DNA of 64,000 nt from Tubulanus polymorphus (taxonomy: Eukaryota; Nemertea; Palaeonemertea; Tubulaniformes; Tubulanidae): positions 9,231,414 through 9,295,413 of the forward strand of contig NC_134034.1 of assembly GCF_964204645.1 (NCBI RefSeq). Direction: 5' to 3'. Position 1 is the first letter of the stretch, and every line of letters starts with the position of its first letter. The position numbers and the translations under genes are program-made. The notes beneath the pieces were generated by a model, which made no database searches, was not told the DNA's origin, and saw only the letters and a program-made list of their open reading frames with translations. This document shows positions 12,497 through 21,868 of the stretch, one piece after another.

Positions 12497-13110
12497 CTAC
12501 CAATCGTGAATAACTTTTATTGTATGTTCAATAGAATTATCATGTTTAATTTTATCTTTAGGTAATACAACAACATTACACTTTTCACATATATTTCTTT
12601 CTACATTATCCAAATGTATTTGAGTTAATTTATGCTTTGAAAAATTACTACGACTTATATATTTATCACATCACAATATTCATCTTCTTTAACATTATCA
12701 TTATCAATTTCACTATCATTATTAAATTCGTTTATAGTCGTATTCTTATTTTTCTTATCCTGGAGTGAATTAAGATGAGTTGCCCAATTCGTATAACTTT
12801 TATACTGTTTACATACGTCACAATATTTTTCATTTGTCTTTTTGGTTTTGATATCAGGTTCAATCTTATCATCATTCGATGTAGAAGGTATAACATAATC
12901 TTCTATTTTAGATTCAATATTATCTTCTATTTTAGGTTCAATATTATCTCCTATTTTTGTTTCAATATTATTATCTATTTTACTTATTCTATATTTGAAT
13001 TGATTAAAGTATTCTCCAAAATACTTACTGTATTCATCATAAGGTATTATATAATATATATCTGGTATCATTTCACTTGGACTTTGTATTTCATATATTC
13101 CTCCTTCCAT
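12497..13110 (-). pseudogene. Viral C2H2 zinc-finger protein, frameshifted
   Basis: An ATG at 13110 leads a low-complexity acidic stretch with repeated IEDNIE/KIEDN blocks. A finger-like CDVCKQYKSYTNWATH follows, then a further Asp/Asn-rich region. A shift near 12665 breaks the next finger (YISRSNFSKHKLTQIH). A final CEKCNVVV finger precedes a TAG at 12497. It is the first gene of the capsid module from the left. The fingers resemble those at the start of the polymerase gene and of the 29645 gene, so it may be DNA-binding, but no role is shown. Confidence 0.55.
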
Positions 13111-13253
13111 TTATTATAAAAATTTTTATTAAAATTAAAATTCTAATACATAACACTATTCAATTGAGAATTTACAATATTTAATTGCGCGTCAGATATG
13201 ATGTAAATGTGCATTTTAAAATTTAAGCTTCCTTTTTTCTTTTTCATGAATAA

Positions 13254-14396
13254 TTATATTCCATCTTTAGTGTTCTCTAGTTTTTTCCCAGAACCATGTA
13301 ATAAGTTATCCTCTGTTGTTTTAAAATCTAACCATAATGCATATTTATTACCGGTATAATAATCAATTTGATTAATATTACAATTTTCAGATGATTTTAC
13401 TTTTTCATTCATAAAATGTTTTCTAATTTCTGGCCACTGATCTATCATTCTCATTCCTTGACAAAATATTTTATTTGCTATGCCTTCGATGGTTATATCT
13501 ACTTTTGTTATTTCAGGATTATAATACTTATCAACCTGTATTGCACCATTAGAATATGTTGCAATGGTAAAAAATATTAATATACCTTTAATAGATCTTC
13601 TTGGGAAGTTAATATTCTCATTAATTATTTCATCATGTGCATTAATAGTTACAGTTTTAAATTTATCAATATAATCATATAATTATGAAAATCCTTGATT
13701 GTATTGAGTTTGAATTATACTTGAAATATTTTCATCAGTTACTGTATCATATTCTAAACATATATTCGATAATTTATAACCCATATCTTAAATTATATTT
13801 GATATTAAAATTTCATTAGCAGGACCAAATGTTATCTCAAATATAATATCTTCTTGAATTGTGCATTTATATAAAGGTGCATTTTTATTTATCAATTCAA
13901 AATCTAATGGAATTTTATATTTGCTTCCATTAATCTTTTCGATCAAATTATCTACGTCATTAGTTACTACTGCATTATTAGCTTCTGATCTTAATTTATT
14001 TTGGTTTTCTGATTGGATGCCTTGAAATATCATATTATTTCTATTTCCTTTTGTTAACCATAAATCTTTGTAATGCATAAATAAATTATAATCATCTAAT
14101 GAGAAAACTGTTTCTGGCCCAATCTTTATAGTTAATTTTTTAATCAAATATCTTCCAACATTATCAACAACATTATTATTATTATTATTATTACCAGTTA
14201 CATTTATATCAGCTGATAAATAAATACTATTTGGAACATAAAAAGTATTTTGTGTTAATCTAGGGATTCTAACATATAAAGTTTCATCAGGATTAATATA
14301 AGAAGGGTTATGAGTAATTATATGATGAGATCTTTCTGCTTTAATAGCGTTAGATATTCTAGGATTCTTAGAAGGATTTACATAACTCCAACTCAT
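13254..14396 (-). pseudogene. Major capsid protein (double jelly-roll type) of Polinton-like virus
   Basis: A single frame of about 380 codons opens MSWSYVNPSKNPRISNAI and contains ITHNPSYINPDETLYVRIP, GRYLIKKLTIKIG, a KDLW segment and KYKIPLDFEL. These are characteristic of capsid proteins I associate with Polinton-like elements of cnidarians and molluscs. The second half carries INFPRRSIKGILIFF and ends KLENTKDGI. In-frame TAA codons at 13788 and near 13685 interrupt an otherwise continuous frame, and no frameshift was needed. Such proteins form the icosahedral shell. The start is next to a promoter-like box at 14397. Confidence is good that this is the capsid family, based on motif memory and gene neighbourhood. 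Confidence 0.75.
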
Positions 14397-14416
14397 TTAT
14401 TTAACAAAAAAATTAA
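14397..14416 (-). promoter_or_regulatory. Late-promoter-like box for capsid gene
   Basis: In the gene direction this is TTAATTTTTTTGTTAAATAA immediately before ATG. It is one of the best copies of the shared box and fills almost the entire gap between the capsid start and the end of the upstream gene at 14417. Confidence 0.6.
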
Positions 14417-15813
14417 TTATCTATTTTTCATCATATTCACTAGCCCAAAAATAATAGCACTTACAACTGTAATTAAAAATAAAATAATATGTTCAGCAGC
14501 AAAGTTAAGAATATTCCCAGCAGATTTCAATATAAAACCAACAATTGATGCAATAACTCCGGGTAAAGCTGCAGCAGATTTTTTAGATAGTTCCCATAAT
14601 CATTTTGCTAATTTTTTTAAACCATCCTTAACTTTATCTTCTATAGAATTATTATCATTTGGGGGTTTATCCGGTTTATTGGAAGTAGAAGTAGATTTCA
14701 ATGAATTTGATATAGCTAAACCAATTGTTGTGAAAACCATAGTTACAGCTGATAGAATTGAAAGAATTGTTATTCCTTCTAATTTATATAATAATTTTTT
14801 TCTGTCTTTCAATGATATTTTAGAATCTGTTTTTATTATTAAATCTTTAAAAATAACTTTTAATTTTTTAATATGATTAAGATCATATGATTTTAATAAT
14901 ATATCTCTTCCTTTTTCCTGAAATTCTTTGTTATATTTTAAATCATCTATTTCTTTTTCTAAAGCTAACTTTCTGCATTCATTATCAACTTCATCAATTA
15001 CTTGAAGATCTCTATTTAATTCTAATTGTTTTAATTCTTCATTTGCATTAGTTAATTCTTTTTCTAACATGGTTATTTTAGAAAATCTCATCTTAATATT
15101 AGCAATTTCACCAGCTGATTCTTGCATACCTTTAATTTCTCTACGTGCTTGTTCAGGAAATATGTTCAATTGTTCTTCATTTAAATCAAGTAATCCTTTT
15201 TCTAGTAAAGATTGTATTCGATTTATTCCAGTTTCAGCACCGGGTGTATCTAAAACACTATTCATCTCTTCTTCAAATGAGTGAACTGTATCTAACATGC
15301 TATCAAAATGTTTTACTAATTGTAATTGACTTGAATCATTATCAATTTGTTGAATATCTCTTCTCGATGTTTCTGGTGTTGAAGATCTTAATATATCTAA
15401 TCGATCTGCAAAATCTTCATCATTTTCTGGGTCAACAAAAGTAGGTTTTGGATTTGGATTTTTAAATGGTGAATAATTGTTAATATCAATATTCGGAATC
15501 GGTTCATCTTCATTTATTCTATCGAGTGCATATAATTCTGCTAATTTCTAAACCACCTTTTGAACGTTCAATTGTAGATCTTGCTCGCATTCCAGGTTCA
15601 TACATATTTTCTTGTCCCATTCTAGATAATTGAATTGTTACAGTTTTCCTATTTAATTCAAGATTATAATACCATGCATCCTTTTTAAATTCTAAATTAT
15701 TCATGAAATGTGGATCATCTTTTAAAATTTGCATTACCTTCTGTATCAATTTCATCTATTACAACTTTTGGTAATAATTGGTTAACAATTGTTTCTGTTA
15801 CTCTAGATTTCAT
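14417..15813 (-). pseudogene. Large coiled-coil membrane protein of viral element
   Basis: The start MKSRVTETIVNQLLPK at 15813 follows the previous stop as TAAATG. The frame shifts near 15735 and 15545, then runs through a long helical, charge-rich region (about 15300-14870; EKELTNANEELKQLEL). A hydrophobic segment (ILSILSAVTMVFTTIGLAI) is followed, after an in-frame TAA at 14600, by ALPGVIASIVGFILKSAG and a last hydrophobic helix. The pattern (acidic start, coiled coil, a membrane helix, then ALPG-I-SIV-FI and a final helix) matches a protein I have seen repeatedly next to this capsid family in invertebrate genomes. Likely a virion or membrane-associated protein; the role is inferred. Confidence 0.6.
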
Positions 15814-16110
15814 TTAATATAATTCCATGGGTTTATCAGGATATTCTTCTTGTTGTTTTTCTAATAGATTCATTAATTCTTTTCTTTCTGTTATAGTTGT
15901 AATTCTACCAATTTTAGGAGCTTCTAAATATTTATTTAATTTTTCAGGTACCTCGGCATTAATTCCATCATAATCATCATCATTATTTAAATTAGAATTA
16001 AATGCTAATCCATCATCAATACTGATACTAGTATCAGGAAAATCAAGTTGCGGTTCATCACTTATACGGGGGGAGTCACCAACAGTATCCAATGGAATTT
16101 CTTTATCCAT
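15814..16110 (-). CDS. Small acidic protein of viral element
   Basis: An intact 98-residue frame, rich in Asp/Glu, with EIPLDTVGDSPRIS at its start and a helical EKLNKYLEAPKIGRITTITE region. Its ATG overlaps the last codons of the upstream gene (stop at 16103), so its promoter-like box lies inside that gene's 3' end. It ends at a TAA directly followed by the ATG of the next gene. Function unknown; its order between the structural-type gene and the membrane protein suggests a virion accessory role. Confidence 0.6.
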   Translation of the reverse strand: MDKEIPLDTVGDSPRISDEPQLDFPDTSISIDDGLAFNSNLNNDDDYDGINAEVPEKLNKYLEAPKIGRITTITERKELMNLLEKQQEEYPDKPMELY

Positions 16111-17437
16111 TTATATAATAGAAAATTAAATATAATATTCCTCCTATTACAATTCCTATACAAGTAATAGCTAATTTAGTATTTTCATTTGATTTATTAT
16201 CATTATCAGTTTTAATTATGTCATGTTGAATAATATCAGTTTTTATATTTTCTGATGTATTGTAATCTTTTATTTTAGAATCATTATTTAATTTAATATT
16301 CTTAGTTTTAGTTTCTGTTGATTGAATATGTTTTTTATTTTTTTCACCTTCCATTAATTTTGGAGCAGTGAAAATCTTTTTATTTATATCATACGATCCA
16401 AACTTATTATTTATTGTTGCAGTTTTTATCAAATTATTATAACCAATTATATTTCCCATTTTTAATACTAAATCATTAGAAATAATTAATAGATTAGGGC
16501 CTATACAATAATTTAATCTAATATGTGATTTATCTAAATAATTTTGATATCTTACAATGTTTTCTGGAATCGATCTATTTTTATCATTGTGAATGGAATC
16601 TTCAAATAAAACTTTGAATTGTTTCTGCGCGTCAAATGAAGTGTTATCATTTCCAACTATTGGTGATCTTGTTTCAACTTGCGCACCTAGAATACATATC
16701 AAATGAGGTCTAATTGATTGATTTATTCTTTGTATGCCTGATTTTGTAAAACCTTCACTATTTTCTAAAATAAAATTAATCCAACCATTATTGTTTTGTT
16801 GTTGTATATTATTATAATATTTTGGTAATTCATTCCAATTTAGTGTTCTTATATCTGTATTTGTCATTATTTTTCCAAATTCGTTAGTATATAATATTCC
16901 TAATCCACCCATTGTACCAATTTTTGCTCTAAAATCATTATTTGAATTAATATTAAATTCATTACATATTTCATAAAACTTCGAAAAATTAATATTATTA
17001 TTTAGTTCATTAAAACATTTTGAACCTGGTAAAGGACATTCTAATTCATCTTATATTAATTTTATTTGAAAATAAGTATGAAATCTAAAAAGTGATAACA
17101 TCAATGGTAAACTTGGTTTATTTAAATGATCATTCCAACTTATACCACACCCTGTTGTTGCACAATAAACTGCAAAATTTAATTGGTTCTGCCAATATTT
17201 CATATTGGATTTAAATAACCATTGTTTTGCCTCATTTAAATTTTTAAAATTAATTACGTAAACATTGAATATATTTTCCATCTTTACATTGAAATTATTA
17301 GTTTCAGTAACATAAATTTCTTAATTAGTTAATGAATTTAAAACTAAATTTGTATATGTAATATTTTTGTTAAAATCTATTGCAGGAATCTTATATTTAA
17401 TTGATCTATTATATTGGAAAGCTTTTGGAAACCCCAT
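16103..17437 (-). pseudogene. Conserved structural-type protein of capsid module
   Basis: One continuous frame of 444 codons is interrupted only by TAA at 17321 and 17051. Segments include LFRFHTYFQIKLI, NDFRAKIG and FILENSEGFTKSGIQRIN, followed by SIRPHLICILGAQ and SFDAQKQF. These match a protein family I recognise from capsid-encoding mobile elements in cnidarians and molluscs. A C-terminal membrane helix (LAITCIGIVIGGILYLIF) follows a low-complexity linker. It could be a minor virion protein; its molecular function is not established to my knowledge. The start is chosen at the ATG beside the promoter-like box 17438-17459. Confidence 0.65.
16111..16130 (-). promoter_or_regulatory. Late-promoter-like box inside upstream gene
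   Basis: TTTAATTTTCTATTATATAA in the gene direction, directly before the ATG at 16110. It lies within the coding end of the preceding gene, showing how compact the module is. Confidence 0.5.
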
Positions 17438-17459
17438 TTATATAATTAAAAAATTAATT
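17438..17459 (-). promoter_or_regulatory. Late-promoter-like box
   Basis: Reads TTAATTTTTTAATTATATAA directly before the ATG at 17437. It overlaps the stop region of the neighbouring 144-residue gene. Confidence 0.5.
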
Positions 17460-17888
17460 ATTTATTAATTCTTTTAATAATTTATCTTGTTCTTCAACTG
17501 TTATATTACCATTTAAACTTATTATATAATCAAGTGTATTTTTTAATTTATTAATTTCTTTTATATTAGTTTTCATTTTTTCTTTATTACTTTTTATATT
17601 TAATTTTGAACTTATACCAGTTAAAACACTTGATGATAATCCTAGCACCCCAATTGATATAGCTAAAGGTGTTAATGGACTGAATATTGGTAGAAATGTT
17701 ATTACAGAACTAATTGTAACTGAACCACTGATAATAAAATAATATATAATTTTACTTTTAAAATATTTTTTCTTTTTTATCTTTAAGTCACTTTCAAATT
17801 CTAATATTTGTTTTTCTAAATATGTTTTTAATTTAGTTTTATTTATATCATGAGGAATAATATCAATATTATCAACTTTATCATCCAT
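17454..17888 (-). CDS. Small two-helix membrane protein of viral element
   Basis: An intact 144-residue frame. After a charged N-terminal helix (EKQILEFESDLKIKKKK) come two hydrophobic segments (IIYYFIISGSVTISSVITFL and LTPLAISIGVLGLSSSVLTG), then a basic, helical tail. It is probably a membrane protein of the virion or infected cell. The start is supported by the promoter-like box at 17889. No family is recognised. Confidence 0.6.
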   Translation of the reverse strand: MDDKVDNIDIIPHDINKTKLKTYLEKQILEFESDLKIKKKKYFKSKIIYYFIISGSVTISSVITFLPIFSPLTPLAISIGVLGLSSSVLTGISSKLNIKSNKEKMKTNIKEINKLKNTLDYIISLNGNITVEEQDKLLKELINN

Positions 17889-17908
17889 TTATTTAGAAAA
17901 GAAATTAC
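17889..17908 (-). promoter_or_regulatory. Late-promoter-like box
   Basis: GTAATTTCTTTTCTAAATAA in the gene direction, directly before the ATG at 17888. Confidence 0.55.
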
Positions 17909-18330
17909 GAATTAGTAAATTTATATGCTACAAATATAACAATAACTGTTCCGCCTAAAATCCAAATTATTTCATATTTCTGTTGTTCTTTACTTGGGGT
18001 ATAATAATCTGATAATTTAGGTTTGTATAGATGTAATTTTTCTTCATTGGTTACCGCGTTAGATAAACTCATTGCATCATCAACTGATTGAAAATCTCTA
18101 TGTGAAATCTTCTGATGATATAATTCTTTGTTAATATAATCCATGTAATTTTGTCTCTTTTCTCTATATTCTTCTGCTGCTTTATTATATTTTTCTAATG
18201 CTAAGTTATGTCTTTTTTGTTCTGATAATGACCCATTTTTATCAATATGCTTAAATAAATAACCACCACCAGTAAATGCTAAAGCGTTGACAATTGCCGA
18301 TCCTATTATAGTTATTATTGCAGATACCAT
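17905..18330 (-). CDS. Conserved membrane protein with central coiled coil
   Basis: An intact 141-residue frame. The N-terminal hydrophobic segment ends NALAFTGGGYLF. A helical, charged middle (EQKRHNLALEKYNKAAEEY then a DYINKEL segment and SVDDAM) follows, with a C-terminal membrane helix (IIWILGGTVIVIFVAYKF). The N-terminal FTGGxYLF followed by KRHxLALEKxxxA is a pattern I recognise from small proteins next to Polinton-like capsid genes in invertebrate genomes. Probably a virion membrane or accessory protein; the role is inferred from position. Confidence 0.65.
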   Translation of the reverse strand: MVSAIITIIGSAIVNALAFTGGGYLFKHIDKNGSLSEQKRHNLALEKYNKAAEEYREKRQNYMDYINKELYHQKISHRDFQSVDDAMSLSNAVTNEEKLHLYKPKLSDYYTPSKEQQKYEIIWILGGTVIVIFVAYKFTNS

Positions 18331-18350
18331 TTATTTAGTAAAATAATTAC
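18331..18350 (-). promoter_or_regulatory. Late-promoter-like box
   Basis: GTAATTATTTTACTAAATAA in the gene direction, directly before the ATG at 18330. Confidence 0.55.
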
Positions 18351-18354
18351 GCAT

Positions 18355-18576
18355 TTATATAGGAGGAATATATTTTTGTTTTTCCAAATAATCAATAGTT
18401 AAATTAGATAAAGTTACTGCTAACGTTAATTTTAAAATATCATTTATATCAAATCTATCAACATTAACGCTTCCCATTTTAAATACTTTTTTTAATACCA
18501 TTGAATAACCAACAGTTCCGACTGATTATAATGCTCCATTATTTAATCCAGTTATTATCCACTTATTATCACTCAT
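18355..18576 (-). pseudogene. Short viral protein with one in-frame stop
   Basis: A 73-codon frame starts MSDNKWIITGLNNGAL and is broken by a TAA near 18528. It continues with SVGTVGYSMVL and INDILKLTLAVTLSNLTIDY, ending at TAA 18355. The last segment could be a membrane helix. It sits between two intact module genes with its own promoter-like box. Function unknown. Confidence 0.5.
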
Positions 18577-18596
18577 TTATTTATCAAAAAAATTAC
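18577..18596 (-). promoter_or_regulatory. Late-promoter-like box
   Basis: GTAATTTTTTTGATAAATAA in the gene direction, directly before the ATG at 18576. A very clean copy. Confidence 0.6.
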
Positions 18597-18606
18597 TATC
18601 TTCAAA

Positions 18607-18918
18607 TTATTTAGTTATCTTAGTTATAATTATTCCAACATTTATTTCGTTACTACTTTTATGATTATCATATATTTTAGATAATATATCTTTAATATCA
18701 TCGATAATTCGATCTTGATTTAATCCATAATATTCTAAAGGCGTTTTAATTAAATCAATTACTTTTTCTGTATTATAATTTTCTTTATTAATCATTGATA
18801 CATTATTAAATGATTTACGTTTAATATCGGTAATTACATCATTTAGTTTAATTCTCATTTCTTTACCATGTTTAAAATCAAATCCAAAACATATACTCGA
18901 CCCAACAGTTATATTCAT
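18607..18918 (-). CDS. Small protein of viral module, unknown function
   Basis: An intact 103-residue frame starting MNITVGSSICFGFDFKHG. It has alternating helices, no cysteine pairs and no membrane segment. No family is recognised. A promoter-like box at 18919 supports the start, and neighbours on both sides are module genes in the same direction. Confidence 0.5.
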   Translation of the reverse strand: MNITVGSSICFGFDFKHGKEMRIKLNDVITDIKRKSFNNVSMINKENYNTEKVIDLIKTPLEYYGLNQDRIIDDIKDILSKIYDNHKSSNEINVGIIITKITK

Positions 18919-18938
18919 TTATATAGTAAAAAAATTAC
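18919..18938 (-). promoter_or_regulatory. Late-promoter-like box
   Basis: GTAATTTTTTTACTATATAA in the gene direction, directly before the ATG at 18918. It overlaps the stop of the upstream gene (TAA at 18935). Confidence 0.6.
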
Positions 18939-19692
18939 TCTCTACACTTTGTAACTAATTTATATATCACAGGAAAGTTATTCAAATCAATTAAATATCC
19001 ATTATGATTTCTAATTTCTAATCTAAAATTATCAAATTTAGGAATGCATGGTTTGAAATCACATTCTGTTAAATTATAATTTATTTGCGTTCCAAATTCT
19101 TTAACCTTCTTCAATGGTAAAATGTTTAATAAACCAGAATCACAAGTTATATCTTTAGTTGCTTCGAATGTTTTTGTAGGATCGATTAAATTGCAATAAA
19201 TATAAAAGTGTGTAAAAGGTATTAAGTTTGGTGTAGCTTCAATATTTGTTAAAGATTTATCTGGAGGAATTCCTAACAGTTTAGCTATAGGTTTTTTACC
19301 ATAAATTTATGTTTTTCAATATCAGCCAACATTATCTTTATTTTGTTAGAACTCTCACTTTTTAAAAATCTAATATTAAACCCGGAATTATTACCTGACT
19401 TGTGCCAGGCTTTTCTATTAATTTCTTGTGCCAATGTATCTAAATTATATAACCCTGGTTTTAAATATATATAGGCCCATTCATTTTTATTTTTATTAAA
19501 AATTAAAAAGGCTCTATGTTCAACAGTTTTATTCGATATATTGTAAAATGAGTTACATAAACTTACATTTACTAATTTTAAATCAACACAATTCTTAAAT
19601 TCTCTATCTAATTGTACTAGTAAATTATGTGATTTATAATTTGTAAGTCTTCTTGAATCAAAAAATATTCTATATTCTTTTAATTCTACCAT
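18935..19692 (-). pseudogene. Putative minor capsid or penton-like protein, frameshifted
   Basis: An ATG at 19692 (MVELKEYRIFFDSRRLTNYK) begins a beta-rich protein of about 250 codons with NLLVQLDREFKNCVDLKLVN and an LYNLDTLAQEIN segment. A one-base shift near 19295 separates it from the second half, which has LIPFTHFYIYCNLID and FDNFRLEIRNHNGYLIDLNN. The alternating hydrophobic pattern and the IRNHNGYLIDL ending resemble single-jelly-roll or fibre-like proteins encoded near the capsid gene in invertebrate Polinton-like elements. The assignment as penton/minor capsid is an inference; a tail-fibre-like attachment role is possible. Confidence 0.5.
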
Positions 19693-19714
19693 TTATTTTA
19701 CATATTTTCTTATT

Positions 19715-20064
19715 CGACATCTATTTCATGGTGCCCTTTTTTATTCTTACCTGTGTATATGAAATAGAAATCACCTGAACATAATTCTTCTGAATCTTCA
19801 CTTGATAATCTATGAAATCTATCTGGTAAATATGTTCTGAATTTATATTTATTTCCTTTTAATCCTTCATATTCTAACTGGATAACTAATTTACTACCAT
19901 ATCTATTAGTAACTGTATCAATATTTGCAATTAGATATTTCTTATGAATTGTTAATTCTGTTAACTTCTTAAATTTATAATCTACTGATTTATCATTTGT
20001 AGTATATTTTTATTCTATCTAGAAATGATCTGTTGTTCTCACTGTGTACTTGTTTATTCTCCAT
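19715..20064 (-). pseudogene. Small beta-rich viral protein, 5' frameshift
   Basis: An ATG at 20064 (MENKQVHSENNRS) hits stops after about 25 codons. A shifted frame then continues with KLTELTIHKKYLIANIDTVT, NRYGSKLVIQLE and YLPDRFHRLSSE, ending HHEIDVE at 19715. Similar small proteins (xxTRYG-Kxxxxl, LPxRF) recur in invertebrate mobile elements and may bind nucleic acid; this is a recollection, not a search. The 60 bases upstream (20065-20122) resemble the region upstream of the HNH gene and of the 29645 gene. Confidence 0.45.
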
Positions 20065-20165
20065 TTATAATACATATTTTAATTAAAATTGATTTTAGAA
20101 GTTATGAGATTAATATTTTTAGAGTAATAGGAAATAAGTTGTTAAAGGTTGAGAGGGATTCATAA
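20065..20165. repeat. Partial copy of the terminal-repeat region
   Basis: Shares AAAATTGATTTTAGAAGTTA, then AGAGTAATAGG (at 20121) and GTTAAAGGTTGAGAGGG with the terminal repeat at 22574-22700. Only the inner part is present; the sequence then diverges into the palindrome-rich stretch that follows. Confidence 0.6.
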
Positions 20166-20184
20166 TATGAATATAATACCCTCT

Positions 20185-20790
20185 CTGTCTTTATTGACTT
20201 TAGTAGTTTTAGTACTTTTAGTACATAAAGAATAAATCTTTATATTATCAATACTTTAAAAATAAAATAGAACTACTAAACTCCTAAAGAGATAAAGACA
20301 TAAATATATATATTACTGTTTCAATAATAATATTTATTCATCTGATGGATTTTATATTACTGTTCCAATAATAATATTTATTTATCACACATATTTATTA
20401 TATATTACTGTTTCAATAATGATTAATATCATAGATTTATCATGTATAAAAATTATTTATATATTTATGTTTCTAAGTACTAATAAAATAAAGATATATT
20501 CTTTATGTACTAAAAGTACTAAAGATAATAAAGACATAACAAACACACATAGATTTATCATATATATTTGATTCAGTAATAAATATCATAGATTTATTTA
20601 TCTCACAGATTTATTATATATATTTGATTCAGTAATGATAAATCTATATGTGTTTGTTGTGACTCTATTGTTTTTATTGTCTTTAGTAGTTTAGTAGTTT
20701 TAAACATAATTTTATTCAGTACTGATAAAATAAAGATTCTTTATTCTTTGTGTACTAAAAGTACTAAAGATAATAAAGACACAAGGAGGT
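20185..20790. repeat. Palindrome-rich AT stretch without genes
   Basis: It contains nested imperfect inverted repeats. The outer arms GTCTTTATTGACTTTAGTAG (about 20189) and its counterpart ending AAAGATAATAAAGACA (about 20782) face each other. An inner pair, about 20505-20600 against 20615-20700, contains ACACATAGATTTATCAT and ATGATAAATCTATATGTGT. GTACTAAAAGTACTAAAG recurs. No coding frame. It could be an origin, a recombined viral terminus or a MITE pair. Confidence 0.7.
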
Positions 20791-20825
20791 ATTAATTTGA
20801 AATAGTTTCTATAATATTTCAAATT

Positions 20826-21005
20826 TTATTTTATAAATTTATATTCATAGGGAAATTGAAGCCTCAGAAGTAATTTTGAACCTTTATTATTCTTTAATTT
20901 ATTCATATATTCATCATGTAATTCAGTAGGTATAATTTGATTTTCTTCCAATGTTTGTTGCATAGATTTTCTATCTTTGTTATAAAATAAAACTAAAAAT
21001 CTCAT
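20826..21005 (-). CDS. Small 59-residue ORF of viral element
   Basis: An intact short frame from ATG 21005 (MRFLVLFYNKDRK) to a TAA at 20826, with a helical middle (LHDEYMNKLKNNKG). An alternative ATG at 21027 is out of frame. It lies directly downstream of the 194-residue gene in the same direction. Unknown function; possibly real because it fills the gap between module features. Confidence 0.35.
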   Translation of the reverse strand: MRFLVLFYNKDRKSMQQTLEENQIIPTELHDEYMNKLKNNKGSKLLLRLQFPYEYKFIK

Positions 21006-21044
21006 AATATATTAATATCATCACTCATTTATTTTAGTTAATTT

Positions 21045-21629
21045 TTATTCTGATTTATTTTCTGTTTTACCGTGTGGGGGTCGTACGACACCATCTGTTT
21101 CGTTCTTACCTGATTTATATTCTATAGGCTTGATATTCGAAAATGTTATGACACCAGTAGAAATTAATGTCATAACCGATCCTAATTGGAATGAAGCGTA
21201 TCCAACCAATTTTTGTAATTCAGTTATAACTAAGTAGTCAATTTTTAAATCAACATATAATTCATTTTCATCATCAATTGGTATAATCCGTTTACATAAT
21301 TTTGAATAACATTTGACAATACCATCAGAAATAGAATCATTTATTCGGGCCAATCTTGACTCTTCATAAATCTTAAAATATTTTATTACTTTATCTGGTT
21401 TCATAGCATCTAGTTCTTGATAAGTTACAATTTTTCCCAAGAATTCTTTAGATTTCCCTCCGGCAATTAGTAATTCAAGATGGTGCTTACAATATAAGTA
21501 GTATTCATAATCAATATTGTTATCAACTTGAGCACAAGTAGTTACAACTGCATCATTATTGCCAGTAATGCCCAAATCTTCAATTGTCTTTTCAATATCA
21601 GCATTATTTTTACTCGATTTCTTTAACAT
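21045..21629 (-). CDS. Conserved capsid-module protein of unknown function
   Basis: An intact 194-residue frame with ELLIAGGKSKEFLGKIVTYQ, an ELDAMKPDKVIKYFKIYEES helix, repeated short helices and a weakly hydrophobic stretch (GSVMTLISTGVITF). The GGKSKxxLGKxxTYxELDxM...KxYxxY layout matches uncharacterised proteins I recall beside Polinton-like capsid genes in several invertebrates. The start is supported by the box at 21630. Function unknown. Confidence 0.55.
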   Translation of the reverse strand: MLKKSSKNNADIEKTIEDLGITGNNDAVVTTCAQVDNNIDYEYYLYCKHHLELLIAGGKSKEFLGKIVTYQELDAMKPDKVIKYFKIYEESRLARINDSISDGIVKCYSKLCKRIIPIDDENELYVDLKIDYLVITELQKLVGYASFQLGSVMTLISTGVITFSNIKPIEYKSGKNETDGVVRPPHGKTENKSE

Positions 21630-21649
21630 TTATATAAGAGAAAAAAGCG
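21630..21649 (-). promoter_or_regulatory. Late-promoter-like box, weak copy
   Basis: CGCTTTTTTCTCTTATATAA directly before the ATG at 21629. The T-tract and TATATAA are kept; the leading TAAT is missing. Confidence 0.4.
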
Positions 21650-21868
21650 AAAAAAAATATAAGTATTAAATGATACTAATAACTCTTTAGGTTAATACTA
21701 AATTGACTAGGTTAGTTAAAGTTAAAGAATTTTTATTCAAACCCATTCAAAATCTATTTAATCTAGTGTTAACAAGAATGCAAAAGAAAATATTAAAAAT
21801 ATAATAGAAATAATGGATAGTTGAAGTTATTGTTTTTTTATTATATTTCATTTGAATTCCATTATTCT

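Noticed and set aside
12775-13119. Plus-strand hydrophobic frame of 114 codons
   Set aside because: It is the antisense of the AT-rich viral zinc-finger gene; Phe/Ile-rich composition is typical of an opposite-strand shadow.
14310-15444. Plus-strand frames of 188, 71 and 99 codons
   Set aside because: They lie antisense to the capsid and membrane-protein genes, which have clear family likeness on the minus strand.
2809-18600. Reassigned genetic code with TAA as sense
   Set aside because: Genuine gene ends also use TAA, and the residues expected at the premature TAA sites differ (for example Lys in one conserved segment, probably Leu in another).
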